DNA from: Mycolicibacterium sphagni
Lineage (GTDB): Bacteria; Actinomycetota; Actinomycetes; Mycobacteriales; Mycobacteriaceae
Direction of reading: 5' to 3'
Assembly (NCBI RefSeq): GCF_002250655.1
Contig: NZ_NOZR01000019.1
Span: forward strand, 1 to 64,000
DNA length: 64,000 nt
Shown: positions 1 to 6,539 of the stretch, piece by piece
How the letters are laid out: each line of letters starts with the position of its first letter
Numbering within the stretch: the first letter of the stretch is position 1
Translations under genes and position numbers: made by a program
Notes under the pieces: model-generated
Database searches by the model: none
Seen by the model: only the letters and a program-made list of their open reading frames with translations
Told to the model about the DNA's origin: nothing

Positions 1-615
1 CGCGTCTGCTGACGTAACCCCCCCTTCTTTCGTAACCAAAGAAGAGGGTCGGGTCGGGTCGGGTCGGGTCGGGTCCAGGCGCGCGCCCGCGTACGCCCGC
101 GAGTCACATTGGACATCCGTGGTTTGTCCGTTCGGACGCGTCTCGGATAGCGACCGGTCGCCGATGGCCGATTTGGCGATATCTTCGCTGGTTACAGCGG
201 TTCTGCCCTTACGTCGGCGGCGTGGACGCGGCGGAATCTCACCATTTTTCTCGGCTCTTTCGATGCGTTTCCGCTCGGCATCTGCTTCTCTTTTGCGCTC
301 ATTCTCGATGCGTTCTGCATCAAGTTCGGCCTTAGTTGGCTGCCATTTCTCCCACGAGTTGAACTGAAGTCCACCGGGAACCTCGGTGCAAAGCGGCGCC
401 GACATCGGCCCGGCATCGGTCAGTGCGGCGATGATCGGCGGCCGCGCGCCGAGCTGCTTGAGCTTTGACGTCGGCACAAATCCGTCGAGCTCTTCCTTCG
501 CCGACCAGGAGCCGGCCAGCACCCACAGACCGCACGCGGCCAGCCGGTAGCGGTCCGGCATGTTCATCACCGGCTTCGAATCGGAGAAGCCGTCATCGAC
601 GTAGAACCACGGCAT
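1..615 (-). CDS. phage HTH/replication-type protein, C-terminus cut by window edge
   Basis: An open frame of 205 codons starts at the ATG at 615 (TAATG overlap with the upstream stop) and is still open at base 1, so the C-terminus is missing. The N-terminus MPWFYVDDGFSDSKPVMN and the following Trp/Leu-rich 90 residues resemble the winged-helix replisome-organiser type proteins I know from mycobacteriophages; this is family memory, not a search. Residues about 100-135 are a charged Glu/Arg/Lys helix, followed by a basic PPRPRRRRKG stretch and a low-complexity Asp-Pro-Thr-Arg-Pro repeat encoded by the GGGTC array. A role in phage DNA replication is likely but not proven. Confidence 0.7.
   Translation of the reverse strand, partial: MPWFYVDDGFSDSKPVMNMPDRYRLAACGLWVLAGSWSAKEELDGFVPTSKLKQLGARPPIIAALTDAGPMSAPLCTEVPGGLQFNSWEKWQPTKAELDAERIENERKREADAERKRIERAEKNGEIPPRPRRRRKGRTAVTSEDIAKSAIGDRSLSETRPNGQTTDVQCDSRAYAGARLDPTRPDPTRPSSLVTKEGGVTSADA
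46..75. repeat. six GGGTC pentanucleotide repeats inside a coding region
   Basis: GGGTC is repeated six times without interruption. On the minus strand, in the frame of the replication-type gene, it encodes DPTRPDPTRP. The unit length is not a multiple of three, so gain or loss of one copy would shift the reading frame of the C-terminus. Confidence 0.95.
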
Positions 616-953
616 TATGCATTCTCCTGTTGCGGGGTGTGCACGTTGCCGGTGACGTTGAATAGCGGCTTCCACCAATGGATGTACCGCTCTTCCGCCT
701 CTGCCGCGTCCGATTCGCTGTCGTAACGCTCGATGACGATGTCGCCGACCAGCGGCCACCACACCTGGAGACGGCGGTGGTGTGACAGGCGCGCATACGG
801 GTGCTTGGTCATTCCCACGTAGAGGGGCGCTGCTATGCGCCCGGCCGACTCGTACATCGTGTAGACGAACCAGCCCGGTGTCCGGCTGATCCGGAACCAA
901 TCCGACGGCGTATTCGCGAGCTCGGAGTTCATGCGGGTGTGATCGCGAGCCAT
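615..953 (-). CDS. GIY-YIG domain protein (small phage nuclease)
   Basis: A 112-residue product with the GIY-YIG layout: FVYTMYE (the GIY strand), then LYVGMTKHPYARLSHH (YIG strand plus the conserved Arg and His region), and a downstream acidic helix EAEERYIHWW carrying the expected catalytic Glu. Such single-domain proteins nick or cut DNA; in phages they are free-standing endonucleases of mostly unknown target. An in-frame ATG at 962 overlaps the upstream stop (ATGA), but the AAGGAGG ribosome site sits one base from it, so the ATG at 953, ten bases downstream of the site, is preferred. The stop overlaps the start of the next gene (TAATG). Confidence 0.72.
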   Translation of the reverse strand: MARDHTRMNSELANTPSDWFRISRTPGWFVYTMYESAGRIAAPLYVGMTKHPYARLSHHRRLQVWWPLVGDIVIERYDSESDAAEAEERYIHWWKPLFNVTGNVHTPQQENA

Positions 954-958
954 CGCGC

Positions 959-1075
959 TCATACCTCCTTGCTTGGGCAGTTGTCTCTATGGCCTTGTGT
1001 CGGTGGATGAAAGCCACAATCAGGACAGCGGCCCATACCGATCAGCACGGAACGAGGGAAGGGAAGCCAGACCAT
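959..1075 (-). CDS. 38-residue Cys-containing phage mini-protein
   Basis: ATG at 1075 is preceded by GGAGG seven bases upstream and overlaps the previous stop (TGATG). The short product has a Trp/Pro-rich N-terminus and a C-terminal CPDCGFHPPTQGHRDNC segment that looks like a small zinc knuckle (CX2C...H...H...C). Its last codons contain the AAGGAGG of the following gene and its stop overlaps an ATG of that gene. A longer in-frame reading from 1204 exists but would run through another mini-gene and lacks a ribosome site. Function unknown. Confidence 0.6.
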   Translation of the reverse strand: MVWLPFPRSVLIGMGRCPDCGFHPPTQGHRDNCPSKEV

Positions 1076-1215
1076 CAGGGCACCTCCAGGAAATGCCCAC
1101 ACGGCGGCGCAACGCCCGGCTGGTAATCCTCGATCGACCCGCCGCGGAAACAGCAGTGCTCCGGGTTTGAGTGGAGCGCCACCGGCCCCGTCCAGCACGG
1201 GCACGGCGCCGTCAC
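1075..1215 (-). CDS. 46-residue Cys-rich phage mini-protein, GTG start
   Basis: The frame opens at a GTG at 1215 that overlaps the stop of the upstream gene (GTGA) and closes with a TGA that overlaps the next ATG (TGATG), so it fills the operon gap exactly. The product begins TAPCPCW and carries HCCF and a C-terminal PPCGHFLEVP: five Cys and three His in 46 residues, suggesting a single metal-binding knuckle. The exact double overlap is the main evidence for its reality. Function unknown. Confidence 0.55.
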   Translation of the reverse strand: MTAPCPCWTGPVALHSNPEHCCFRGGSIEDYQPGVAPPCGHFLEVP

Positions 1216-1427
1216 AGCACCATCTCCATCAGCGGCTGCTGCACCGGCACGTCACCGATCAGGTCAGCGACTGTGTCGGCGACGTGCTGCTCCCACTCAG
1301 CCTCGGTGCCGCGCATCCCGCACGGGCACACGTGAAGGCCATTGCGCTCGTCGATGGTGGCGTCGTGGGCCAGGTAGGTCTCAGAGATGGCGTGCATGTG
1401 AGCGCGGAGAAACTCGCGGGCCGTCAT
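1212..1427 (-). CDS. small phage protein with CPCG motif
   Basis: A 71-residue product with an N-terminal amphipathic helix, a central HVCPCGMRGTEAEWEQH segment (C-X-C plus W...H, like the small Cys/Trp/His modules common in mycobacteriophage early proteins) and a hydrophobic C-terminus. ATG at 1427 overlaps the methyltransferase stop (ATGA), so it is translationally coupled to it. No enzymatic signature; possibly a DNA- or protein-binding accessory factor. Confidence 0.75.
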   Translation of the reverse strand: MTAREFLRAHMHAISETYLAHDATIDERNGLHVCPCGMRGTEAEWEQHVADTVADLIGDVPVQQPLMEMVL

Positions 1428-3373
1428 GCCGCCACCTCACCGTGCAGTGCGGCCCGTAGACGTGTCCCGATCCACTCACCGACCTGTGGTGAGACCGCGT
1501 TGCCGAATCCGTCGGTCTGGTTGCGGGCGGAACCCCAGACGATGAACGTGCCTTGGTACGAGCCGAAGTTGACGTCGAAGCCGCAGCCGCGGCCGATCTC
1601 GTGGGCGGCCATCATGCGGAAGTAGCAGTCGTCGAGGGTCAGGTCGGCCAGCATCGCGTGCCACTCCGCCGTAAGCAGCGCGGTGGTGTCGCGTGAAGTG
1701 AGGGTGCCGAACGGGTCAGAGAGCGGGTGCGGTGCGGTCTCAGTGCCTTGGCTGCCGTTCTGCTTGTACCAGCCGGAGAAGAGCAGACCCAGGTGATTTC
1801 CGGCCCCCACAACGGTTTTCAGCGGTCGGTCGACACCGGAGACGCGGCGGTCGATGCCCTCGTTGTACTGGACCATCCCAGCCGCGGTGAGTACCCCGGG
1901 GATCTGGTCGCTGGTGACGGTGGGCATCGCTTCGCCGTGCGTGGTGGGGATGGTGTTCTTCCGGAACGGCACCACACCCGAGGACAGCAGGCCCAACGTC
2001 TCAGAGCCGGGCTGCGTGGGCAACGGTTCGTCGGCCCCGCGCGGTGCTCCCTGGAAGTTGTTGACCGCCAGCAGGACCGCTTTCTCGTGCGTCGATGTGA
2101 TGGTGTCCATCGGCTGGGTGACGTGCTTGCCGTCGCCGTTGTGTCGGTGTGCCGCCATCACCTGTCCGGTGACGGCCACTGGTGGGGTGATGACCCCCGT
2201 CGTGTTGGTCGCGGTCTGCGCCCACAACGGCTCACTGAAATCGCGGCTGCGGCAGTCCGAACCCGGCCGTTCGTAGGTGTTTCCTGCGGCGGCCATGATC
2301 GCTCCGGTCGAAAGGATCGCGGTCTCCTGCTGACTGGTCTGCGTCGCCAGCGGCTGCCAGGGATGCTTCTCGGTGCCGTGCGCCGCCTTGGCCGGCATCA
2401 GCACCGCGGGGAATTCGGCGAACCGCTGGCGGCACCGCTCCGCGCGTGCCATCGTCGCCGCAGCGAGCGGCTTCTTGCGGTCCCCGATCCGGGTGCCCAG
2501 GTCGGACAGATCCAGGGCGGCCAGCGACGGTGTCATCGGCGGCACCACCACGGCCCGGCATGACGGGCAGCGGTACTCGTACTGCTTGCCGTAGCGCACC
2601 GAGCCGGTCGGCGGGACACCGGTCTTCCACGTCCACACCGCCTCCACCACGGTGTCGCAGCGTGAGCACCAGGACTGCGGCCGGTGGTCCAAGTCCGGGG
2701 TCGGGATCCGGCGGTCCCAGAACGCGATGTAGAGCCGATCCCGGGACTGCGGGACGCCAAAGAACATCGAGTTCAGGTACAGCACCCGATACCGGTAGCC
2801 CAGCTGCTCGAACTGCTTCAGCCACCACCGGTACGTCGAGCCGTCACCCACCTTCGCGCGACCCGGGACGGCCGGCCCCCACGACGACAGTTCCGTCGTG
2901 CACTCGACCAAGATCAAGCGGGGGTGATGCTCGGCCGCATAGTGGAGCACGCAATTCGCGGTGGCCCGGTCACGCTCGGACCTGGTGACGTTCTCCTCAA
3001 ACTCCGGGTCGTCCAGGTCGAACAGTGACATGCCCTGCGCGTAGGCCTTTTTCGTGTTCGCTTGGGAGTGGTTGACGCAACTCACGCCGGCGACGAGCAG
3101 GTCAGCGGCGGGCAGATCCCGCGCGGAGTGGTAGTCCGAAGCGTCGCGATCGACGAGGTCGGCGATCCAATGCTCGGCCTCCGGATGGTTGGCCTCGTGG
3201 ACCTCCACCTTGTAGCGGTTGTGGTTGGCCGCCATGATCGTCGTGAACCCAGCCTGCTGGATTCCCCGGGTGAGACCGCCGAAGCCGGAGAAGAGGTCCA
3301 CGGCCACCAGGTCGTCATGGCTGAACCGACGCTGGCGGGCTGCCGGTCGGTGCTCAGCTGTAGCCGTGGTCAT
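1424..3373 (-). CDS. phage C5 cytosine-specific DNA methyltransferase
   Basis: A 649-residue enzyme, far longer than the usual 330-450. Motif I is DLFSGFGGLTRGIQQAGF near residue 27 (SAM binding). Motif IV is AGVSCVNHSQA, keeping the catalytic Cys but replacing the usual Pro-Cys-Gln by Ser-Cys-Val. Motif VI is LVECTTEL, with Glu kept and the usual Asn-Val changed. Motif VIII is QSRDRLYIAF. A CX2C/CX2C zinc ribbon is inserted before a long target-recognition region, and motif X GNAVSPQVGEW closes the fold. The start chosen is the ATG at 3373, which overlaps the stop of an upstream mini-gene (ATGA); an in-frame extension to 3487 would run over that gene. Likely role: cytosine methylation protecting phage DNA or altering its restriction and expression. 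Confidence 0.9.
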   Translation of the reverse strand: MTTATAEHRPAARQRRFSHDDLVAVDLFSGFGGLTRGIQQAGFTTIMAANHNRYKVEVHEANHPEAEHWIADLVDRDASDYHSARDLPAADLLVAGVSCVNHSQANTKKAYAQGMSLFDLDDPEFEENVTRSERDRATANCVLHYAAEHHPRLILVECTTELSSWGPAVPGRAKVGDGSTYRWWLKQFEQLGYRYRVLYLNSMFFGVPQSRDRLYIAFWDRRIPTPDLDHRPQSWCSRCDTVVEAVWTWKTGVPPTGSVRYGKQYEYRCPSCRAVVVPPMTPSLAALDLSDLGTRIGDRKKPLAAATMARAERCRQRFAEFPAVLMPAKAAHGTEKHPWQPLATQTSQQETAILSTGAIMAAAGNTYERPGSDCRSRDFSEPLWAQTATNTTGVITPPVAVTGQVMAAHRHNGDGKHVTQPMDTITSTHEKAVLLAVNNFQGAPRGADEPLPTQPGSETLGLLSSGVVPFRKNTIPTTHGEAMPTVTSDQIPGVLTAAGMVQYNEGIDRRVSGVDRPLKTVVGAGNHLGLLFSGWYKQNGSQGTETAPHPLSDPFGTLTSRDTTALLTAEWHAMLADLTLDDCYFRMMAAHEIGRGCGFDVNFGSYQGTFIVWGSARNQTDGFGNAVSPQVGEWIGTRLRAALHGEVAA

Positions 3374-3525
3374 TCCGTTTTCCCGCTTTCTCTGCATACG
3401 CATCGGTCGAAGATGTGGCCTTGGCCGACGCAGTGACCTAGTGGATCGTTGGGCCGCTTCTGGCCGCAGACCCGGCAGTGCTGGCATCCGTAATCGTTGT
3501 GGGTTTCATGCCTGCAGCACTTCAC
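3370..3525 (-). CDS. 51-residue Cys/His-rich mini-protein between HNH and methylase genes
   Basis: GTG at 3525 overlaps the HNH gene stop (GTGA), and the frame ends with a TGA overlapping the methylase ATG (ATGA), so it bridges the two genes exactly. The product starts KCCRHETHNDYGCQHCRVCG and continues with HCVGQGH and a C-V-C pair: eight Cys and six His in 51 residues, enough for two zinc sites. It may be a DNA-binding or accessory partner of the flanking HNH and methyltransferase proteins; this is inferred from position only. Confidence 0.62.
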   Translation of the reverse strand: MKCCRHETHNDYGCQHCRVCGQKRPNDPLGHCVGQGHIFDRCVCRESGKTE

Positions 3526-3863
3526 GCGGCTGCCCACCCTTCGTGCGGCTGGACGGAGCCGTCGTCGGCCAGGAGGACGAAGTCGCCGCGCCGCAACACC
3601 CGCTCACGTTCGGGTGACTGTGTTTGCGGCAGAAGCCAACCCACCAGGTAGGCCAGGGCCCGGTTGTGTTCGATCAGGTGGTGGCAGTAGGTACACAGGT
3701 GCAGGGCGTTCGCTGCGGAGTTCGTATCCTCGCGCCGGGATCCGCCGGCGCCGCGCGGCCGCCGATGATGCCGTTCGACCGCCCGGTGCGCCCCGCACAC
3801 CTCGCACACACCGCCGCTACGGCAATCGATCACCGCGCACACCAGCGCAGAGAAGCCCGTCAC
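3522..3863 (-). CDS. HNH endonuclease
   Basis: A 113-residue single-domain HNH protein: CEVCG (first zinc-binding pair), ERHHRRP (the first catalytic His pair), then NALHLCTYCHHLIEHN carrying the Asn, the second CX2C pair and the final His. This is the beta-beta-alpha-metal nuclease fold that cuts or nicks DNA. ATG at 3863 overlaps the upstream stop by four bases. It sits one mini-gene upstream of the C5 methyltransferase, so a linked modification/restriction role is possible, though small HNH proteins in phage early regions often serve packaging, recombination or homing. Confidence 0.85.
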   Translation of the reverse strand: MTGFSALVCAVIDCRSGGVCEVCGAHRAVERHHRRPRGAGGSRREDTNSAANALHLCTYCHHLIEHNRALAYLVGWLLPQTQSPERERVLRRGDFVLLADDGSVQPHEGWAAA

Positions 3864-4246
3864 GACGCCTCCGACATGGTCAGTCGCTCAGTCCTCGGCG
3901 GCAGTGAACCCAGCAGCTTGTCCATGTCTCGGCGGGCATCATCGAGGTCGGATACCGCGCGAGCGCACTTATCGGCGATGAGCTGCAACTTCTCGACGAG
4001 CTCGTCGGGGGCTTCGACGCCATCCCTGCGGAGCGCTTCCGCGACGTCGTCGGACATGCACTCCTCGGCGGCCGACACCGCGACGCGAAAGTTGCGGCCC
4101 CAGTGCTTGAGGACCGATTCGAGTGCGTCCCGGTTCTTGTCGGCGCAGTCCGGGCACTGGGCGGGCGTCGGTTCCAGCGAGTAGACGACCATCCAATGGC
4201 CGCAGTCAGCCTTCCAGTGCATCAACGATCCATGGCGTTCGGTCAC
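3860..4246 (-). CDS. phage protein with N-terminal zinc ribbon and helical C-terminus
   Basis: A 128-residue product. Residues about 10-35 contain ADCGHWMVV and AQCPDCADK, a CX..H plus CX2C arrangement like a zinc ribbon. The rest is predicted helical and highly charged (Glu, Asp, Arg and Lys heptad-like spacing), probably a coiled coil. Overlaps its neighbours by four bases at both ends. No recognised family; may be a DNA-bound oligomeric regulator. Confidence 0.72.
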   Translation of the reverse strand: MTERHGSLMHWKADCGHWMVVYSLEPTPAQCPDCADKNRDALESVLKHWGRNFRVAVSAAEECMSDDVAEALRRDGVEAPDELVEKLQLIADKCARAVSDLDDARRDMDKLLGSLPPRTERLTMSEAS

Positions 4247-4437
4247 CGGCGGAACTTCCCTTCGGTGATGGCCTGGAACACCTTCCGGCAGTTCCCGCAG
4301 ATGTCGTAGTCCTTGGTGACGGGCATCAGGCCGACAGTCAGGGCTGTGATCTTCGCCGCGTACCTCGGCGTGCCATCAGGGTTCTTCTCGACGATGTCGT
4401 CGCACCAGTCGCAGCCGTAAACGGTTGTCTGGACCAT
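4243..4437 (-). CDS. 64-residue phage protein with two CX2C pairs
   Basis: Starts at the ATG at 4437 inside the stop of the RecA-like gene (TGATG). The sequence begins MVQTTVYGCDWCDDIVEKN and has a second pair, ICGNCRKVF, about 35 residues later: a classic treble-clef or zinc-ribbon spacing. A longer frame upstream to 4614 exists but lies inside the RecA-like gene and has no ribosome site. Probably a small DNA- or protein-binding zinc protein. Confidence 0.72.
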   Translation of the reverse strand: MVQTTVYGCDWCDDIVEKNPDGTPRYAAKITALTVGLMPVTKDYDICGNCRKVFQAITEGKFRR

Positions 4438-5405
4438 CACGCCACCTGTTCCTGGTTGGTCTTGAGCTGCTGGAGAAAGCCGCGGAGCACAGCGAGGTCG
4501 GTGCAGTCCTTCAACGGCATCCCGTGCTGCTTGAAGAACGCCTGCAACACCAGCTCCTGGCTCAGTTCGTTGTCGCGGGTGAAGGCGCGGATCGCGGCGC
4601 GGGCCTGGGCGCACAGCTCGGTTTCATCGGCGATGAGGGGTGCGATGGTGCGGGGTTGGGCATCTGCGGTGTAGCCGAGGACGTTGAACAGCAGCCCGCC
4701 CAAGGTGAATTCAGGCATCCGCAACGGCGTGTCCACGCCGGGCCGGATCCGCATGTCGGGGCAGCGGCAGCCGATCAGGGTGGGCGCCTCCTGCCGGGAC
4801 ATCCGAACCCACACGGTGGCTTGGTGGGTGAGGCCTCGGTGGGCGTCGACCCGGTAGTCGAGGGAGTCGACGATGGGCCGGCCGTCGGAGTCGACGGCGA
4901 CGGTTTCGCGGCAGCGGGCGGTGACGACCACAATGCCGTTGAACGTGGTCAGCAGTCCCATCAGCTGGGCGTGGCGTTCGGATGCGTCGTCCCACAACAC
5001 GTTCGACAACTTGATGTCGGCGTTCGGATCCTCCCGCAGCAGCTTCTGCGCCTGCCGGGATTCGCGGGCCCGGACAGTGATCCAGTCCTTCAGCAGCTCC
5101 CATTCGAACGTCATCGAATCAACGACCAGGACGGTGGGCTTCGCGGCTGGTTGTTGCGCGACGGCGTGGACCTGGCCGACTTGGTCGAGGATGCCGTGCC
5201 ACGACCCGTCATGCTCGACCACCACATAGTTGCCCAGTTGGCCGTAGTCGTCGGACTCCCCCACCGGCAGCCAGTAGCAGTCACCCACCCGCTCGGAGGC
5301 AGTGAATTCCGCTGCGGCGAAACTCTTCCCCGACAACTCCGGGCCTTCCAGGAGGACCAGCGGCCACACCTGGCCCTGGTTCGGCTCACGTGTACGCAAC
5401 GGCAT
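4437..5405 (-). CDS. RecA/Sak4-like phage ATPase
   Basis: A 322-residue P-loop ATPase. LLEGPELSGKSF near residue 18 is the Walker A loop and TVLVVDSMTFEW near residue 90 the Walker B strand. VVVTARCRE near residue 155 fits the sensor strand, and an HRGLTHQATVWVRMSR segment follows. The architecture matches the short RecA-like recombination ATPases of phages that load single-strand annealing proteins during replication-linked recombination. It follows the upstream gene with its start overlapping the stop and is followed by a Zn mini-protein. Confidence 0.78.
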   Translation of the reverse strand: MPLRTREPNQGQVWPLVLLEGPELSGKSFAAAEFTASERVGDCYWLPVGESDDYGQLGNYVVVEHDGSWHGILDQVGQVHAVAQQPAAKPTVLVVDSMTFEWELLKDWITVRARESRQAQKLLREDPNADIKLSNVLWDDASERHAQLMGLLTTFNGIVVVTARCRETVAVDSDGRPIVDSLDYRVDAHRGLTHQATVWVRMSRQEAPTLIGCRCPDMRIRPGVDTPLRMPEFTLGGLLFNVLGYTADAQPRTIAPLIADETELCAQARAAIRAFTRDNELSQELVLQAFFKQHGMPLKDCTDLAVLRGFLQQLKTNQEQVA

Positions 5406-5878
5406 CAGGCGGCCTCGATCACCTTGACGAGGTCCTCCAGCGACCAGCTACCCAACACCGGAGTGAGTGTCTCCTCACCGTTCTTCGTGAGGAAGGTGCG
5501 GCTGTACGGGTCAGGGTCCGTCAGCGAAGCGAACGGGCACGGCTCCCCCTGATCATCGATCAGGATCCCGTCGACACAGCGTTCCTTCAGCACCGGCAGG
5601 AACGACTCCCGCACCGACTCCACGATCTCCGTGGGCCAACGCTCGGCCACCCACTGCACGAACTTTTCCGGATCCGTCACCTGCAGTTGGGGTTTCGGCT
5701 GCACCATCTGCGTGTAACCCACCACCACCGGCTTACCGTCCACCTCCACCGTGGCGGCGATCTTCTCCTCAGCGAACTGCACATCAATCTCGGCCTTCGC
5801 CCGGGCCTCAATCTTCCCCAGCTGGCGTTTCGTCCACGCCACCATCGCCAGGATCTGCGCCGCTTCCCTACGCATCAT
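5405..5878 (-). CDS. phage protein of unknown function upstream of RecA-like ATPase
   Basis: A 157-residue product. An N-terminal helix (ILAMVAWTKRQLGKIEARAK) is followed by an alternating strand region with DGKPVVVGYTQ, then an acidic helical C-terminus ending SWSLEDLVKVIEAA. GAGGGGA lies upstream of tandem ATG codons. It overlaps the ATPase start by one base, so it may act with it in recombination, for example as an annealing or nuclease-modulating factor; I do not recognise the family. Confidence 0.75.
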   Translation of the reverse strand: MMRREAAQILAMVAWTKRQLGKIEARAKAEIDVQFAEEKIAATVEVDGKPVVVGYTQMVQPKPQLQVTDPEKFVQWVAERWPTEIVESVRESFLPVLKERCVDGILIDDQGEPCPFASLTDPDPYSRTFLTKNGEETLTPVLGSWSLEDLVKVIEAA

Positions 5879-5892
5879 GGTTTGCTTCCCCT

Positions 5893-6069
5893 CTACGTGA
5901 TGATGATCTGAATGTTCTTGGGCCAGCAGCCCGGACAGGGCGCCGGCACTGCCTGCTCCCAGGCGACGCGCGCCTGATGATCGGGGGCCGGGTTCGAACC
6001 CGGCCAGACGGCGACAGTCTCAACCGGCGCGGCCCGCAGCCATCCCCGACCTCCGCACAGTCCGCACAT
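5893..6069 (-). CDS. 58-residue Cys-rich phage mini-protein
   Basis: ATG at 6069 directly follows the upstream stop (TAG-ATG). The product starts MCGLCGGRGWLRAAP, a DnaJ-like CXXCXGXG half-motif, and has a second pair PCPGC about 45 residues later, so a single zinc ribbon is likely. A perfect 20-bp palindrome lies in the middle of the gene. The 3' end leaves only 14 bases before the next ATG, enough for its GAGGGGA ribosome site. Function unknown. Confidence 0.6.
   Translation of the reverse strand: MCGLCGGRGWLRAAPVETVAVWPGSNPAPDHQARVAWEQAVPAPCPGCWPKNIQIIIT
5986..6005. repeat. perfect 20-bp palindrome
   Basis: GGCCGGGTTCGAACCCGGCC is self-complementary over its full 20 bases, centred between 5995 and 5996 and lying inside the 58-residue mini-gene. 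It could form a strong hairpin in the early transcript (attenuation or RNA processing) or bind a dimeric regulator. Confidence 0.85.
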
Positions 6070-6237
6070 CTAGATGGCCTCCAAACGTGCGACGTCGTTA
6101 CGGATGCCTTTGCAGCCCCGCCGGATTGACGTCAAGACGATGCGGCGTTCCCCACCAACCTCAGCGGTGAGTTCAGCGGCGAGAGCGTCGGCCTGCTCGA
6201 CCAACTGGCGGATCCGCGTCGCGCGGGTGTCTTCCAT
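6070..6237 (-). CDS. small helical phage protein
   Basis: A 55-residue product starting at the ATG at 6237, which overlaps the upstream stop. The sequence is almost entirely helical (RATRIRQLVEQADALAAELT) and ends in a basic segment RRGCKGIRNDVARLEAI. A longer in-frame reading to 6513 would run inside the upstream gene and is rejected. Function unknown. Confidence 0.65.
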   Translation of the reverse strand: MEDTRATRIRQLVEQADALAAELTAEVGGERRIVLTSIRRGCKGIRNDVARLEAI

Positions 6238-6539
6238 CAGATGGTCACCGCCTCGGGGTATTCGTCCCAGGTGCGTCGATCGAGCTGGCGGCCTGCTTGT
6301 CTCTTGCCGACGCGGCGGATCGTGATGTCGTCGCCTCTGCTCATTGGGTAAGCGGTGGGCTTTCCCTTGACCAGGTGTCGGACGCAGCCGGCGGCCGACA
6401 GGAAGGCCGCCGGCGCGTCGTTTCGGTGTAGCAGCATCGATTCGGCGGTCCATTCGCCCCACTCGACCGGCATCCCATCCCACCGCGGCGGCAGGTCGTG
6501 CTTCCGCTCCCACAACGGCAACTCGGTCTGCTCAGACAT
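6237..6539 (-). CDS. phage protein sharing its C-terminus with the DUF5131 gene
   Basis: A 100-residue product rich in Trp at the N-terminus (LPLWERKHDLPPRWDG, EWGEW). The last about 23 residues read RRVGKRQAGRQLDRRTWDEY-PE, almost the same as the end of the DUF5131 protein at 8903-9988 (RRPGKRAAGRELDGRTWDEY-PE). The shared tail suggests a common partner or recombination between the two genes. Start overlaps the upstream gene by eight bases. Confidence 0.75.
   Translation of the reverse strand: MSEQTELPLWERKHDLPPRWDGMPVEWGEWTAESMLLHRNDAPAAFLSAAGCVRHLVKGKPTAYPMSRGDDITIRRVGKRQAGRQLDRRTWDEYPEAVTI

Noticed and set aside
1727..2563. Long plus-strand frame over the methylase gene
   Set aside because: Antisense shadow of the methyltransferase; low-complexity Arg/Gly/Val composition and no recognisable motif.
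4425..5552. 375-residue plus-strand frame opposite the RecA-like ATPase
   Set aside because: Antisense shadow; the minus-strand product has Walker motifs and start-stop coupling.
5988..6004. GGTTCGAACCC as a tRNA T-arm, hence a phage tRNA
   Set aside because: It is part of a perfect palindrome inside an open frame; no acceptor, D or anticodon arm can be formed with flanking sequence.
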